Below are positions 10,965-21,351 of a stretch of 64,000 nt of DNA, piece after piece (the first letter of the stretch is position 1; each line of letters starts with the position of its first letter). The notes under the pieces are model-generated. The model had not been told where the DNA came from, searched no databases, and saw nothing but the letters and a program-made list of their open reading frames with translations. Source of the DNA: Dicyema japonicum (taxonomy: Eukaryota > Dicyemida > Rhombozoa > Dicyemidae); NCBI GenBank assembly GCA_011109175.1, contig RDEW01000022.1:477834-541833 (forward strand), given 5' to 3'. The position numbers were made by a program, and so were the translations under genes.

Positions 10965-12350
10965 TAGTCCTAAACTATATCTAAAAAGAACCATTTGCTC
11001 TCTACCAACCAGAGGACTTCCCACTGGACGGCATTCTCTCACTGTTGGAACATTCTATCGATTGAGACTGTTGACCTCAGGAGACGTGGAACAAAACCCA
11101 GGCCCAAAGAAGTTAACAATCCAAAACTAAACATAAACGGGATCAGAGGAAAGATTGCCGAACTTTCCTTATTCTTGGAGAGGAACAGAGTGGACATCTG
11201 CCTTCTCCAGGATACGAAACTTTCAAATAACATTCCTACTCCTCTCTTTAACGGATACAACACAGTAAGATCCGACCACCCATCTGGCCAAGGAGAGGGT
11301 CTACTGACTCTTGTGAGAAAAGGAATAAAATACCTCGAGAACCCTTCTCTTTACAAGAGCTTAATGGAAGACTCGAACACGGAGATAATTGGAATCTCTG
11401 TTATAACTTCCATTGGAAAAATTGAAATTGCGAATGTTTATGTTCCTCCTCCTGGCTCCTGCAAGAAAAATTTCTCCTTTGACCTATCTACCTTGGACAA
11501 CTAGAGAACTTGCTTTTATGTGGAGACCTGAATGCGAAACACCCTTCTTGGTTCCGCTACCAGTCCGCTGATAACAGAGGAAACCTGCTATTATCCCAAA
11601 TGCAAAACTTAATAATCATCAACAACCCGAAAAAGAACACTAGGACACCATACAACACGAAGGACATGGTGACATCTCCGGACTAATCCGTCTGCTCACC
11701 TCGTCTTTTCCCGATCATTAATTGGACGGTCCGTTATGACCTCCGGAGCGACCACCATTCAATGTTAATGAAGCTGAACTGCGAGCTACGCTTTGTACCG
11801 AAGCCTATTCATTTCTATGATTACAAAAATGCAAATTGGACTGGCTTTACAAATTTCGTTGATTCAAAACTGCAACATTTCCAACCTGAAAATTTCTTCT
11901 CCATAGACAAAGCTGTATACTATTTCAACAAAACAATCATTGACGGGAGAAATATTTTTATCAGAAAAGCATATATAAAAAACGAAAAATTGAAATACGA
12001 CTCAAAAACAAGAAAATAATTATGGAAACAACCTTAAGAGAATGATACATCGTTCACGAGAGGTTATTAATCGAATCAGGTCACTAAACATTCTTATCAC
12101 GAAAAGCACAAACAACACCCAAAAGAAGAAACTCATGCGAATCTCTGCTGCCATGAATAATCAAGATTGTGGAGGATCGGATCAATGGTTTCAGGAGGAG
12201 ATCAAAGGTCCAGGACACATATATAAAGCTGGGGGAATAAAGATTAAAAAGCTGGGAGAAACGTTCCGAAAAAGATTTATAATAAAAAAAAGGAGGAAGG
12301 GTCCAGGTGTGGAGTCCAAGCCTTATGGTAGGACTCAGATGTAATACCCT
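10965..12350 (+). mobile_element. LINE family A copy with a 2A-like peptide and APE endonuclease
   Basis: A short open frame (LPTRGLPTGRHSLTVGTF) runs into LLTSGDVEQNPGP at 11068-11106, a perfect 2A-type ribosome-skipping motif. One base out of frame, the APE endonuclease follows: LNINGIRGKIAELSLFLERN, ICLLQDTKLSNN, EIIGISVITSIGKIEIANVY, LLLCGDLNAKHPSW and a SDHHSML-like block near 11750. A region at 11820-12015 (YKNANWTGFTNFVDSKLQHF) matches the family A copy at 51.0 kb, which is the linker before the reverse transcriptase. No RT remains: the copy is 3'-truncated or decayed. In animals, 2A motifs are known from some CR1-like LINEs. Confidence 0.8.
11068..11106 (+). other. 2A-like ribosome-skipping peptide
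   Basis: Encodes LLTSGDVEQNPGP, which contains every residue of the core D-V/I-E-x-N-P-G-P. In this family the ribosome fails to form the last Gly-Pro bond, so two proteins are released from one frame. Here the downstream endonuclease is one base out of frame, so this copy is broken. Confidence 0.85.
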
Positions 12351-12817
12351 CCAGAAATCTTAACTCTTTTGTCAATAAATCGTTGTTGTTGTTTATTGTA
12401 CCACAAGCACATCGATAAGCAATGAATCGATCCCACCAGTTTGGCACATAGACAGAAAATTTCCTGGAGTTTGTGCGATTCTTTGTAAGATAGCAATTAA
12501 TAATATTTTTATTAATGAGTTCAAAACTATGATTGAATGTAGAATTCTTAAACACCTTATTGACTAGTTTTTGTACAAGGTTTTTGTACAACAAGCGTCT
12601 GTAACAAATGATTTTGATACTTTAGGGAATTTACTCAGACATTTTTTGAAAAATATGGAACATTATTTTTAAAGGTTATTGATTTAAAATCCCAAGACCA
12701 CAAAGAAGTGTTAAACTCACTAATTAGGTGACCTCGCCGTGTATCTCTCTTTTTTAATAACTTCCATGAGGAGACTGCGAGTTTAGTCCTTGATCATAAC
12801 ACCAGAGACCACGGTTA
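12351..12817. other. interval without a recognised gene
   Basis: Probably LINE-derived flank at the left. A minus-strand open frame (12277-12594) has no family features. Confidence 0.3.
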
Positions 12818-12895
12818 CACAAACTAACTAATCACGTGATCCCAGCACACACTAGCAGGGACCTCATCTTGCCCCGATGCTCTTCCCTGGACCCC
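12818..12895. repeat. dispersed repeat, copy 1
   Basis: CAAACTAACTAA followed by a CCCAGCACAC block and GGACCTCATCTTG recurs in reverse complement at 26401-26461. This is a short GC-richer repeat of unknown type. Confidence 0.55.
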
Positions 12896-12938
12896 ACAGG
12901 TGGTTAATTGGATGAAGTTTAAAGTTAATTATCATGGA

Positions 12939-13123
12939 AAGGGGTAGGCAAATACTTTTGGTGAAGAGCCACTTTTTGACATTTTTGTAAAATACGAAAA
13001 ATTATATAAGCAAATTTACGACTAAAAATGTAAATTTTTAAATAATTTTACAAAAATACATAAAAATAAATAAATGAAAGAGTTTACTTTTAGTCTTAAA
13101 GAGCCCGCTTTTGCCGACCCGGG
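12939..13123. mobile_element. hAT-like MITE with 8-bp target duplication
   Basis: Left end GGGGTAGGCAAA and right end TTTGCCGACCC form short imperfect inverted repeats. GAGCC/GAGCCC motifs lie inside the termini. Flanks are ATCATGGA (12931-12938) and ATCATGGG (13124-13131), a near-perfect 8-bp duplication as made by hAT transposases. There is no coding content. Confidence 0.7.
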
Positions 13124-13208
13124 ATCATGGGGATACTAATGACTAAAAGTCTTAGTTTAAATATCTGTGAATAGAGTTAATGTGAGTTAAATTTGTTAGA
13201 ATATAAGG

Positions 13209-14790
13209 TTAGTAAGTGAAGATCATAATATCTTCATCCCTGCCAATAAAGAAGTTGTTAAAGCTGACAATATTATTAGTTTCCAAATCAATTCCATGAG
13301 TTATCCCGGACTTTGTAGCAAAATCCCTACAAAATAGACAAATTATAACTTTGAAATAGGCTCATTGTTAAAGGGGAGGATCACAAAATAAGACTGAAAG
13401 CCGGCTCTCCCAAGAGTGTAGTACACACTCTCGTGGTCGTAGTAAACCTCAGTTTCTCCCCATTTGATGGATTTTGTATAATATATACGTAGAAGTGATC
13501 TTGTTTTAGAAAGTCCATTAATTTTGGACTCACTGGCTGTTTGAATCTTATAATCAAATTTCCTTACTTTTACTCCATAAGGGAAAAAGTCAGAATTAAA
13601 ACTTTGACTAACATTATTCGCTTTACTAAATCCCCTGTTGGGGGCTTCATCTTCCCAATTCATTAGAGGCTGAGTTCTTGGGTTTGTTTTGTTGACTTGT
13701 GTTGTATTAATGTGTACCTCTCATATTTTGTAATTCTTCCCCGTAATTCAACACAAGCGACCAACCCTGAAATATCATTCGATTGTCCAACTCATTCCTC
13801 GACATTGAGTCCGTTCCCTCAGAACTCTGAGCCTTATGACGACAAATTACCGTATAAGCTCGGTATGGCTTTTGACTGAAGTGATTTCCATTTGCTTTGA
13901 TGTTCTTGACACATTGAGCGGGGGAGACACACTCAAATCTTCCAATTACAAGATCCAACTCCTTGTATTCTTGTTTTGTGGTGGACAATTGCATTCCAAC
14001 AATTCTAAAATGAGAGACACTCATTACACGTCTGATGAGAGGATATTTTTTATTTTCTTATAATTTGATGTAAATGTAGAGTAGTTCTGGTCATTTAAAA
14101 CGATTCCATCCACTTGATCTTTGATTTTGTTCAAAGATCCCTACAGAATTAACAAATCAGAACTTCTAGATCATTGGCAAGTTTGGAAGTATCAAAGCTG
14201 GCCAAGAGTTTCATATCTTTGATTATCAGATCACGAACCATATTGACGAATCCGTTTTGAGAATGAAGCTAAGTCTGGATATGGCCAAGTTGGATATTTT
14301 ATGATGGATTCAAATACGTCGTCCGTCTCAAACGGTTGGATCCAAATTGCCTTGACATTTAATTTGCTCAAATAATCTATTTTTTTAGTGATTCCTTAAA
14401 TTGGTGAGAAATTAAACCGTTAAGATCTCCTTGACCATCTCCGTCGGAATCATAAAAAGCCTTTACATTGATTCTGTAGATCACTGCGTTTTGGTACCAT
14501 TTGATATCTCTGGGTTTTGTGCAGATTGGATTAATGGCCACTTCAGTGATTACAGCAATCAACATTGAACAGAAACCCAGGAAAATAAGCGTAACTAAAG
14601 CAATTCTTGGCTAAAGTTATATCATATAAAAACAATCCTCCAAATTGACTTGTTTGCATATTCCAGAATCTCATTTGTTGTCAGATTACGTTGTTTTGAA
14701 TCCTCGATTTCTGCAACTTTGTTCAAAGCTCGATGGTAGACTTGTTGGCTCGGACTATATTCCATTTCAATGTTTTCAACTTTCGTCATA
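13209..14790 (-). CDS. SLC3A-type heavy chain of a heteromeric amino-acid transporter (alpha-amylase fold)
   Basis: The start is the ATG ending at 14790 and the stop TAA lies at 13209-13211. Introns of 22-25 nt, all GT-AG, restore a type II membrane protein. Its short cytosolic N-terminus ends NKSIWRIPRIALV, followed by one membrane segment (TLIFLGFCSMLIAVI). An extracellular glycosidase-like domain follows: KPRDIKWYQNAVIYRI, FYDSDGDGQGDLNG, TKKIDYLSKLNVKAIWIQPF. The C-terminal part has SLVLNYGEELQN and QPLMNWEDEAPNRGFSKANN, both diagnostic of SLC3A1/SLC3A2. Heavy chains escort SLC7 light chains to the plasma membrane through a disulfide. The middle of the barr el is short and lacks recognisable catalytic residues, as in SLC3A2, so hydrolase activity is unlikely. 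One base too many in an A-run near 14255 breaks the frame there. The splice pattern around 13830-13950 is the least certain. Confidence 0.8.
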
Positions 14791-15100
14791 ATTTCCTTAC
14801 AATATTTATATTTTCAAAAATTATTAAAAATATTTAAATAAAACAATATTTTTAATAATCAATTTAAGAATTTTCTCAACGAAATTTAAAATTATAAAAC
14901 TTTGTAAATTCGTTTATGGAAAACATATTGTTATAACTGAAATCTGACTTGGACTGAGAAATCAATACTCTCAACCTTTGATTAGTTTTCTGATTAGTGG
15001 TTACGAATCCGCCTTACTATGTCACCATTACATAGACCGCATAAACAATAAGAATATTATAAATTAATACTTTTACTCAAAAATTATTGAAAAAAATAAA
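14791..15100. other. short AT-rich spacer upstream of the SLC3A-like gene
   Basis: Very AT-rich, with no coding features. It presumably contains the promoter of the minus-strand SLC3A-like gene, but no specific motif was identified. Confidence 0.4.
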
Positions 15101-15119
15101 CTTCTAAGAGTTAATAAAG

Positions 15120-16660
15120 CTTAACATCTTCTTTTGGCTCCAGGATTGGTCATTTCCCAAGATCTTTTTTCCATCACTCGTCTCGGCCCATTGTTCGACT
15201 TTTCAAGCGTGTTACCAGTCTCAGTAGGGTTCATTTCATAGTCCTCCTGTCTCTTGGTTTTATCAAAAATATTGTGAGGATATGTATTTTCATCCAAAGA
15301 TTCGCCATTAAATTTCTATTTCTCCGTCTCATGATCATGAAAAAATAAATCATGAAATTTTCGTTATCTTGAGTTTTAATTCCATGTTTATAGTCAACAC
15401 ATATACTTTCAAAGCCACTACAGATTGGACCAAATGGTTCTTCAATTTCCTCGACTGCTTGATTCCGAATTGGCGAAACAGATGAATACATTTTATTACT
15501 TCATTGTGTCTCTTCAAATAATCACTGTTAAGCATTCGTCTGGTTGCCAGATGATCAACTGATTTCTTTGCAGAGTGGCAGTGACTGCAACTTCTCAACC
15601 AGTTTCAAAAAAACAAACTACGGTGTGTACCAAACACAATGTTCCTTCTGAGGGAGGGGAGTTGTTCCCGTGCATTAACCATGTGGATGATTCCGTAATG
15701 TCCGTATCTGTTTCTTGGAAGCATTCAAAGAGAGTTGAATGCAAAGACTTCCTTTTTATTTGTTCCATTAGGTATTTTGTAATCCTATAATTTTAACATT
15801 TAGGCTCTCTGTTGTTCAATGCTATATTTCCGAGTTAGGAATTCTACGATTGTGGCTATATGTGTTTTTTTGATTTAATTACCCGTAGAATTCCTGTTCT
15901 TGGGCACCACTAGGATTTTCTCTCCAGATTCCTGAGAAATTGAAAAAGCATACGTTCGCTCTTATTGGTTATAGAGACCAATCCTCTTCCTAGTTTGTTC
16001 CATGGCATATAAAGTCATTTTTTAATAGAAGGTTTCAGATGAATTCGATGATTTGTAAGTATCCCGCGTATTTTTTTTATCAATGTTCTCGAATTCGTTT
16101 GGATCGATATCGACAAGTCCGATGTAGTAATTATATAATGACAGTTGATGGCCTTGAACATGTTAAGTTTCGTATCTGCTAAATTATTTATTCTCTTGTT
16201 CATCGTATCAAAAATCGCCTTCAATACATCATTCTTCAAAACACTGCTTGACTTATCTTCAAGCACTCCAAGGTAGCGGTAGCCATCAAGTAACCTTGCC
16301 TCCTCAGATAAGCTCTGTACATTTGTTGCTGACTTATCAAAATTATTTTAAAGTCCATCAGCTTCAAAGAAAGCATTGACTTGATTAATAATTCTTACCA
16401 ATCTCTTTATGGGAAAATATTTTTAAATCATCCATAAACAATAGATTATTTGTTGCGTATAAGAGTGACATCCGATCTGGATTGTTAATTATCACTCTCC
16501 GAAATTTTTCATTTAATAATTTGCTTAACACGTCCATCACAAAAACAAAGATCTGAGGGGACAGTAAATCGCCCTGTAGGATCCCCTGAGTCGCCCATTG
16601 TTGGTTGAGTTGGTTGACACCTTTCTCACTGTAATGTCTTTATTGTATTCTCGATCAATC
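15120..16660 (-). mobile_element. LINE family E (R2-type) relic: RT and C-terminal zinc finger
   Basis: On the minus strand, near 16580, the RT motif GILQGDLLSPQIFVFVMD is followed by LLFMDDLKIFSH near 16425, where FMDD replaces the usual YxDD catalytic motif. Next come a thumb region (LEDKSSSVLKNDV, INNLADTKLNMFKAIN) and, at 15550-15598, a CCHC-type finger (CSHCHSAKKSVDHLATRRM) with the downstream block DYLKRHNEVIKCIHLF. These belong to the R2 group, which normally ends in a restriction-like endonuclease. Here the frame breaks soon after, so the nuclease is not readable. Many stops and shifts mark this as dead. Confidence 0.75.
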
Positions 16661-18500
16661 CACTCTACGCTTTTTTCCATTACATCTTTCAATGTCAGAG
16701 GAATTGCCTCAAACAGCAAACGGAACATTCTATGTACGGATCTAGAAAAATACAAAACCGGTGTGGCATGTCTGCAAGAGACGAAGGTTACAGAACGAGA
16801 TGTATCTATGACAATAACCGGTTAATCTACTACCATCCGACTCTCGTCATTATGGGATAGGCTTTGCTATACACATTTCAATTGTGGATCGGTTACTCAA
16901 AGTAAGGAGGGTAACAGACCGAATTACTATTATCCAACTTAATATCGGATCACGTAAAAGAGATCGATTATGACTGTCATAAATGTGTAAGCCCCCCCAC
17001 ACACACAGGAAGATTATCAACTTCTATGGATGAGCTTGATGATTTTTATATGAGTTTATCGAAAGTATACTCTCAACTCTGCTCGTCAACGCTAATTTTT
17101 ATTGCGGGAGACAGGAATTCAAAGGCAGGAATTAAACGCAAAGGTGAACTTTGCATTGGTAATCACGGAAGGGGATATCGAAATTCATGTGGAAATTTTA
17201 TGATCGACTTTTGTAATACCTACGATTTGTTTATGTGCAACACGGCCTTTCAGCACGCCGCCCGACACAAGACCACCTGGGTAGGTTGTAAAACAACCAA
17301 AAATGGAGAGGAACAAAAAATATTTAATCGAATAGATTTTATTTTGTGCAAGCAGTCGCACAAGAGAGTATTAGTGGACTCCCGTTCGAATGGAGGAGCA
17401 TTGACAAATAGCGATCACAAGATCGTAGTCTTTCGGTTGAATCTTAGCAGGCTTTTTGGAATATTATATGCGAATTATGCACATCACAGAAAAACACAGA
17501 TGATAGCGTAAAAAGAATTAGTAAATAATCCTGCACTTTTCATGAGATACCAGCAGCGAATGGACCAGTATCTATCCAAAATTTCTATGGATGGCCTACC
17601 CCACATCGTGTGGAAAAGAATCTCTGAAGCCATAATGACGACTGCCGAAGAAACAGCTGGATTTGCGAAAATACTATGAAAGGAAGATATAAAGGAGCAT
17701 ATAACAGTCAATGAATTGTCAATCCGTCAACGAGATATAGGACATCAATTTGAAGCTTGTGATCCTGAACGAAAATCCGAATTAAAAAAATTGCGCAATC
17801 CAACACGAAATTAAGAAGAATGTGCTCATGGTCGGACTTTTTGGACCAACAAATATTGTAAGTGGAAAGATTGCATTCATGTGCAAAAATGTTTATGGCT
17901 GTGCGTTTACTCAAGCGCGGGTCAGCTAAATTCAATTTAAAAATTCAAGATAAGTTCGGTCACTTTGTATTGGACGCTAACCGTTCTGCTGTATTTATAG
18001 CCCATCACTTTAGCAAGCAGTTCAATCGGGAGATCCTTTACCCCTCACACAATTCGAAGGATAGCCTCGTTCACTTAATAATGTGTTTACGGATTCCGAG
18101 ATTCGCGGAGCACTCCTTCATCTGAATGACAACAGAGCAGCTGGCTATGACTATATTTGTGGGGAGTTGTTAAAATACGCACCAACCCAGATAGCAGAAA
18201 ATATAACTTTCATATTTAAAGGAATATTCAGGAATCATTGACATCGCGATGGGAGTTCTACTTTTTTTACAAAAACCTGGCAAACCTGTCGGTCCAATTA
18301 AAAATCTCGGCCGATCGTGCTTTTGACCACATTGTCGATTACAACATTGAATATCAAATTTAGTTGACCAATACTTGTCACCATGTCAAAGCGGATTCAA
18401 AAAGAAGATCAACCGCTGATGTAGTATAAAGTCATCGGTGGCTTACGGCAATATGTCAGAAGTACAGAAAAACAATGCATATTCTGGGAGTCGACTTATT
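16660..18500 (+). mobile_element. LINE family B (RTE-like) relic: APE endonuclease and start of RT
   Basis: Endonuclease blocks SITSFNVRGIA, CLQETKVTERD, DELDDFYMSLSKVYSQL, TLIFIAGDRNSKAG, DLFMCNTAFQHAA and the SDHK box (NSDHKIVVFR) follow the order of RTE-type elements. Further along, LQKPGKPVGPIKN near 18270 marks the start of the RT fingers. Frames are broken repeatedly. It lies head to head with the family E relic on the other strand. Confidence 0.75.
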
Positions 18501-18542
18501 ATATCCCAGCGAACACAGAAAAGAGGAAAAGGTATCGTCTAA

Positions 18543-18722
18543 TTAAGTGATCCCGGTGTCAGTGCGTCCTTTTGTTTCGACTTTGCAATTTTTTATGATC
18601 GTCCAAAAGGGGGAAAGTTTGCTCACATACTTCTGGTAGGCAAAAAACTCATCTTCAAGGGGGCTACCAGAAGATCGTACCATTTTCAAAAGTTTTTGTT
18701 GTTCGTCACCGAGATTTTCCAT
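18543..18722 (-). CDS. 59-codon open frame of unknown function
   Basis: A clean ATG-to-TAA frame begins MENLGDEQQKLLKMV and continues with RSSGSPLEDEFFAYQKYV. Composition (charged, helical) looks coding rather than random. It lies between LINE fragments, so it may be the start of an element ORF1. No family is recognised. Confidence 0.35.
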   Translation of the reverse strand: MENLGDEQQKLLKMVRSSGSPLEDEFFAYQKYVSKLSPFWTIIKNCKVETKGRTDTGIT

Positions 18723-19900
18723 AATTTTTTAGAGATCTAATGTGTTCCTCATTTCTGACGTAGGCGTCAATTCACATTTAAGAAAGATCCGGAGGCATTG
18801 GTTTTGTATGACCTCTAATTTGTTCTGCGTGGACAAGGGTGTAGTCGACTTATCCAAAGCATTCGACTGTGTCTGCCAAAATAAACTATTGCAAGTTCTC
18901 AAGGACATAATTGATGAGGACTGTTTCAGAAACGTATTACCTTTCATGCTGATTCCGGATGAACTCTGTTTCTGTAGAAGTGGAAACTGGATACACTTAA
19001 TTAGTTATTTACTTTAATTTCTTTCTCGATGTATCCGGGGTTAATAAATAATAAAGTAGTACAAATGCCGGTTGCTCCCGTAAATTGGGCAGTCTTGGAG
19101 ACGAACATTTTACTAACTCAGGACATTTAAAAAGGTGATTTGCTGTCAGATCGGTCAGGTTACAAAACGAACAGAGGACATCTTTAAATCATCAGTTTAC
19201 GTATGTCGGTAGAGATAAGTGGTGGCAACATCGTAGACGAAGGTTTATCCGGATGTCCATCGGAAAAGAGGATTCTGATTCGTCGATTAGAGGAGGGGTT
19301 GGTATAGTATATTATTATAATCGAGTCTTCAAATGATTCTTGTATAAAAATATGTTTAAAACGGGAAGGATTTTTGATTCCATATGAGGATGATCAATGT
19401 TTACCAACAATGGCAGAAGTAATGTCCTCACAACTTTCAATGTGTTGATTTTGTGAGAGACACTTGTTCATTCATGTTTAGAACAAGTCAGTAGTCGAAT
19501 ATGACTCCAAGTATTTTGGGATTTAATGGGATGTGATTGTCCATGAATTGTTAAAATTGGCTGCAAATTTAGTTGGCGAGGGCTGGATGTGAATAAAGTG
19601 ACAGTGGATTTCAATGGAAAAGGAAATTGTTGATTTAGACGAGAGTAGTTCGATTGAAATAATTATGATGCGAAAGAAGGTCACATAACTTTCCATGAAA
19701 TTGACAAAGCGATCTGGGTAGTGGAAGCTGTTAGTGTCTAGTTGTTTAAGTTGAGAGAAGATCGAAATATTTGGAAGCGAAAGGTTTACTCCAATAGCCG
19801 CCATCATCCGATCCGACTTAATTGTTGAACAGGGGACTAATTGTAGTTCTTTTAGCTATCAGATTGAATTAAAATAAAATTTTCGTCACAAGAAGGTGAA
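18723..19900 (-). mobile_element. decayed LINE 3' fragment(s), Jockey/CR1-like
   Basis: Minus-strand peptides include NKLEVIQNQCLRIFLKCEL (18740-18860), the typical thumb/C-terminal block of Jockey-type RTs, and upstream pieces near 19450-19800 (INTLKVVRTLLLPLLV) that also resemble this region. A plus-strand piece (DLSKAFDCVCQNKLLQVL near 18845) matches the RT palm motif of another LINE, so at least two fragments overlap. Confidence 0.55.
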
Positions 19901-20014
19901 CCATATCAAAAATTGGTAAAATATTCATTTAATTAAAATGTTTTATTAAATAATATTTTATTTTTAAAGTGGCTTATCAAAATTAAACAATTTATTTAAT
20001 TGTTCTAGTTTTAA

Positions 20015-20204
20015 ATGATGTTATTATTATTGTTAACATTTTTCCCTTTGTTGGTAGAATCTGGATCTGGTTTTTATTTTTATTATTGTAGTTTCTGGAA
20101 AAAAAGATCCCGTTAAATCAAAACATCCTGATGAATATAAATGCTATTTTCATGAGGTGAAGAATGAAGACGGAGAAGTCAGTGTAATTCAAGCTTGTGC
20201 CTAA
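20015..20204 (+). CDS. small secreted protein, two exons
   Basis: The frame starts ATGATG at 20015. The first exon encodes a hydrophobic signal peptide (MMLLLLLTFFPLL). A 22-nt intron (GTTTTT...TTGTAG, about 20069-20092) separates it from an exon encoding a polar peptide, KHPDEYKCYFHEVKNEDGEV, that ends IQACA and a TAA at 20202-20204. The spliced product is about 55 residues with two cysteines, which could form one disulfide. No family is recognised. The intron fits the size and ends of introns in the other genes here, which supports the model. The product is likely exported; its role is unknown. Confidence 0.55.
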
Positions 20205-20330
20205 TCTATTTATCTTTACTAACATATTTCTTGTTTGATCTAGTCTTAACTCATTATTATCTCTTCATTACGAGCTGTAACTAAAGTCAGAAATTAATAT
20301 TTATAAATACAATCAATAATTAAAATAACA

Positions 20331-20410
20331 CATCCAACCATCCAAAGTGAACTCTTCCGACATTATCGACGTTGCGTTGCCTCTCACGATTGCAACATAG
20401 ATCAACTGGA
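20331..20410 (-). repeat. dispersed GC-rich repeat, copy 1
   Basis: About 80 bases that recur in opposite orientation at 32213-32292. The core is GTTGCAATCGTGAGAGGC then AACGCAACGTCGATAATGTC. It is much more GC-rich than its surroundings. It could be a SINE fragment or a retrocopy of an RNA gene. Confidence 0.6.
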
Positions 20411-21351
20411 GAAGCCAACTATAAAATATTACATTTCTCAGTTGAAAATTTTTAAATACTTTTAGATAAAATCAAGTAAATGCTAAAGTATAAATGATTA
20501 CAGCAAAAAGTGTGGTGCACATTGCCAAACAACTTGCTGGCTAAGGAAAGAGGTTTGATATGTTGACTACATTTTCTATATATGAAAACATTAAAAATTA
20601 GGTCATAATTTGGAATGTTCAATAGAACCATGAACAAATATAATTAGCTTTAATTATATTGATGAAAGCTCTAGTCTTCTTGCATACTAATCAACTAGAA
20701 ACAACTATGTCTAAAATTTAATAAATGCTTACTTATTAAAAAGTTTATCACAAAAACTCAAGTGTCTTTAATTTTGCAACAAATAACTTTTGTTATTTTA
20801 ATTTTCTCAAAGCATATCGATTTAAAACTAGTGATTTCAACTTTAATCTCTTGGTACACCTCAAAGTGAGCTTTTTTTAAAATTTGGGTTAATAAGACCT
20901 GATTCTTTATTTCTAAACTTATTTCCAATTAGTCAATTAATAAGAGGGATAAAGACAATAAGAGTTCAACAATTACCTAACACGAATGTCATCAAAATGA
21001 TCTCAATTTTCAATAACCACATTCTTGTTTTTGATGGTACTAAAGTGTTTTCGAGAACGTCTCTTCAGGTCTGATCGGGATTATCCCTATGAACTTATAG
21101 TTTCCAAATTGATTTCGTATATATTTGTAGAAACACAGAAATTATTACCTGTGGACCTTTCTAAAAAGTGACGAGGATCAACTTTGAAGAAAGATTTTCT
21201 CAATTCTGGAAAGGAACAAAACTTTAGACGAAGGTCTTAACATATGTAATACACTATGAGACAGATCCCAGGTGACTTGATGTCACTAATTGTAGAATAA
21301 ACTTAAAAGTATAACAATTAAGAAAAAACATAACAAAAATAAATTATACAT
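20411..21351. other. AT-rich interval without a recognised gene
   Basis: No family features on either strand. It lies just downstream of the kinesin gene. Confidence 0.4.

Noticed and set aside
15125-15310. Polar minus-strand open stretch ending at a TAA near 15125, considered as the last exon of a host gene
   Set aside because: No donor site lies within a plausible distance upstream and no start codon is in frame; it directly follows the R2-type relic, so it may be decayed LINE sequence.
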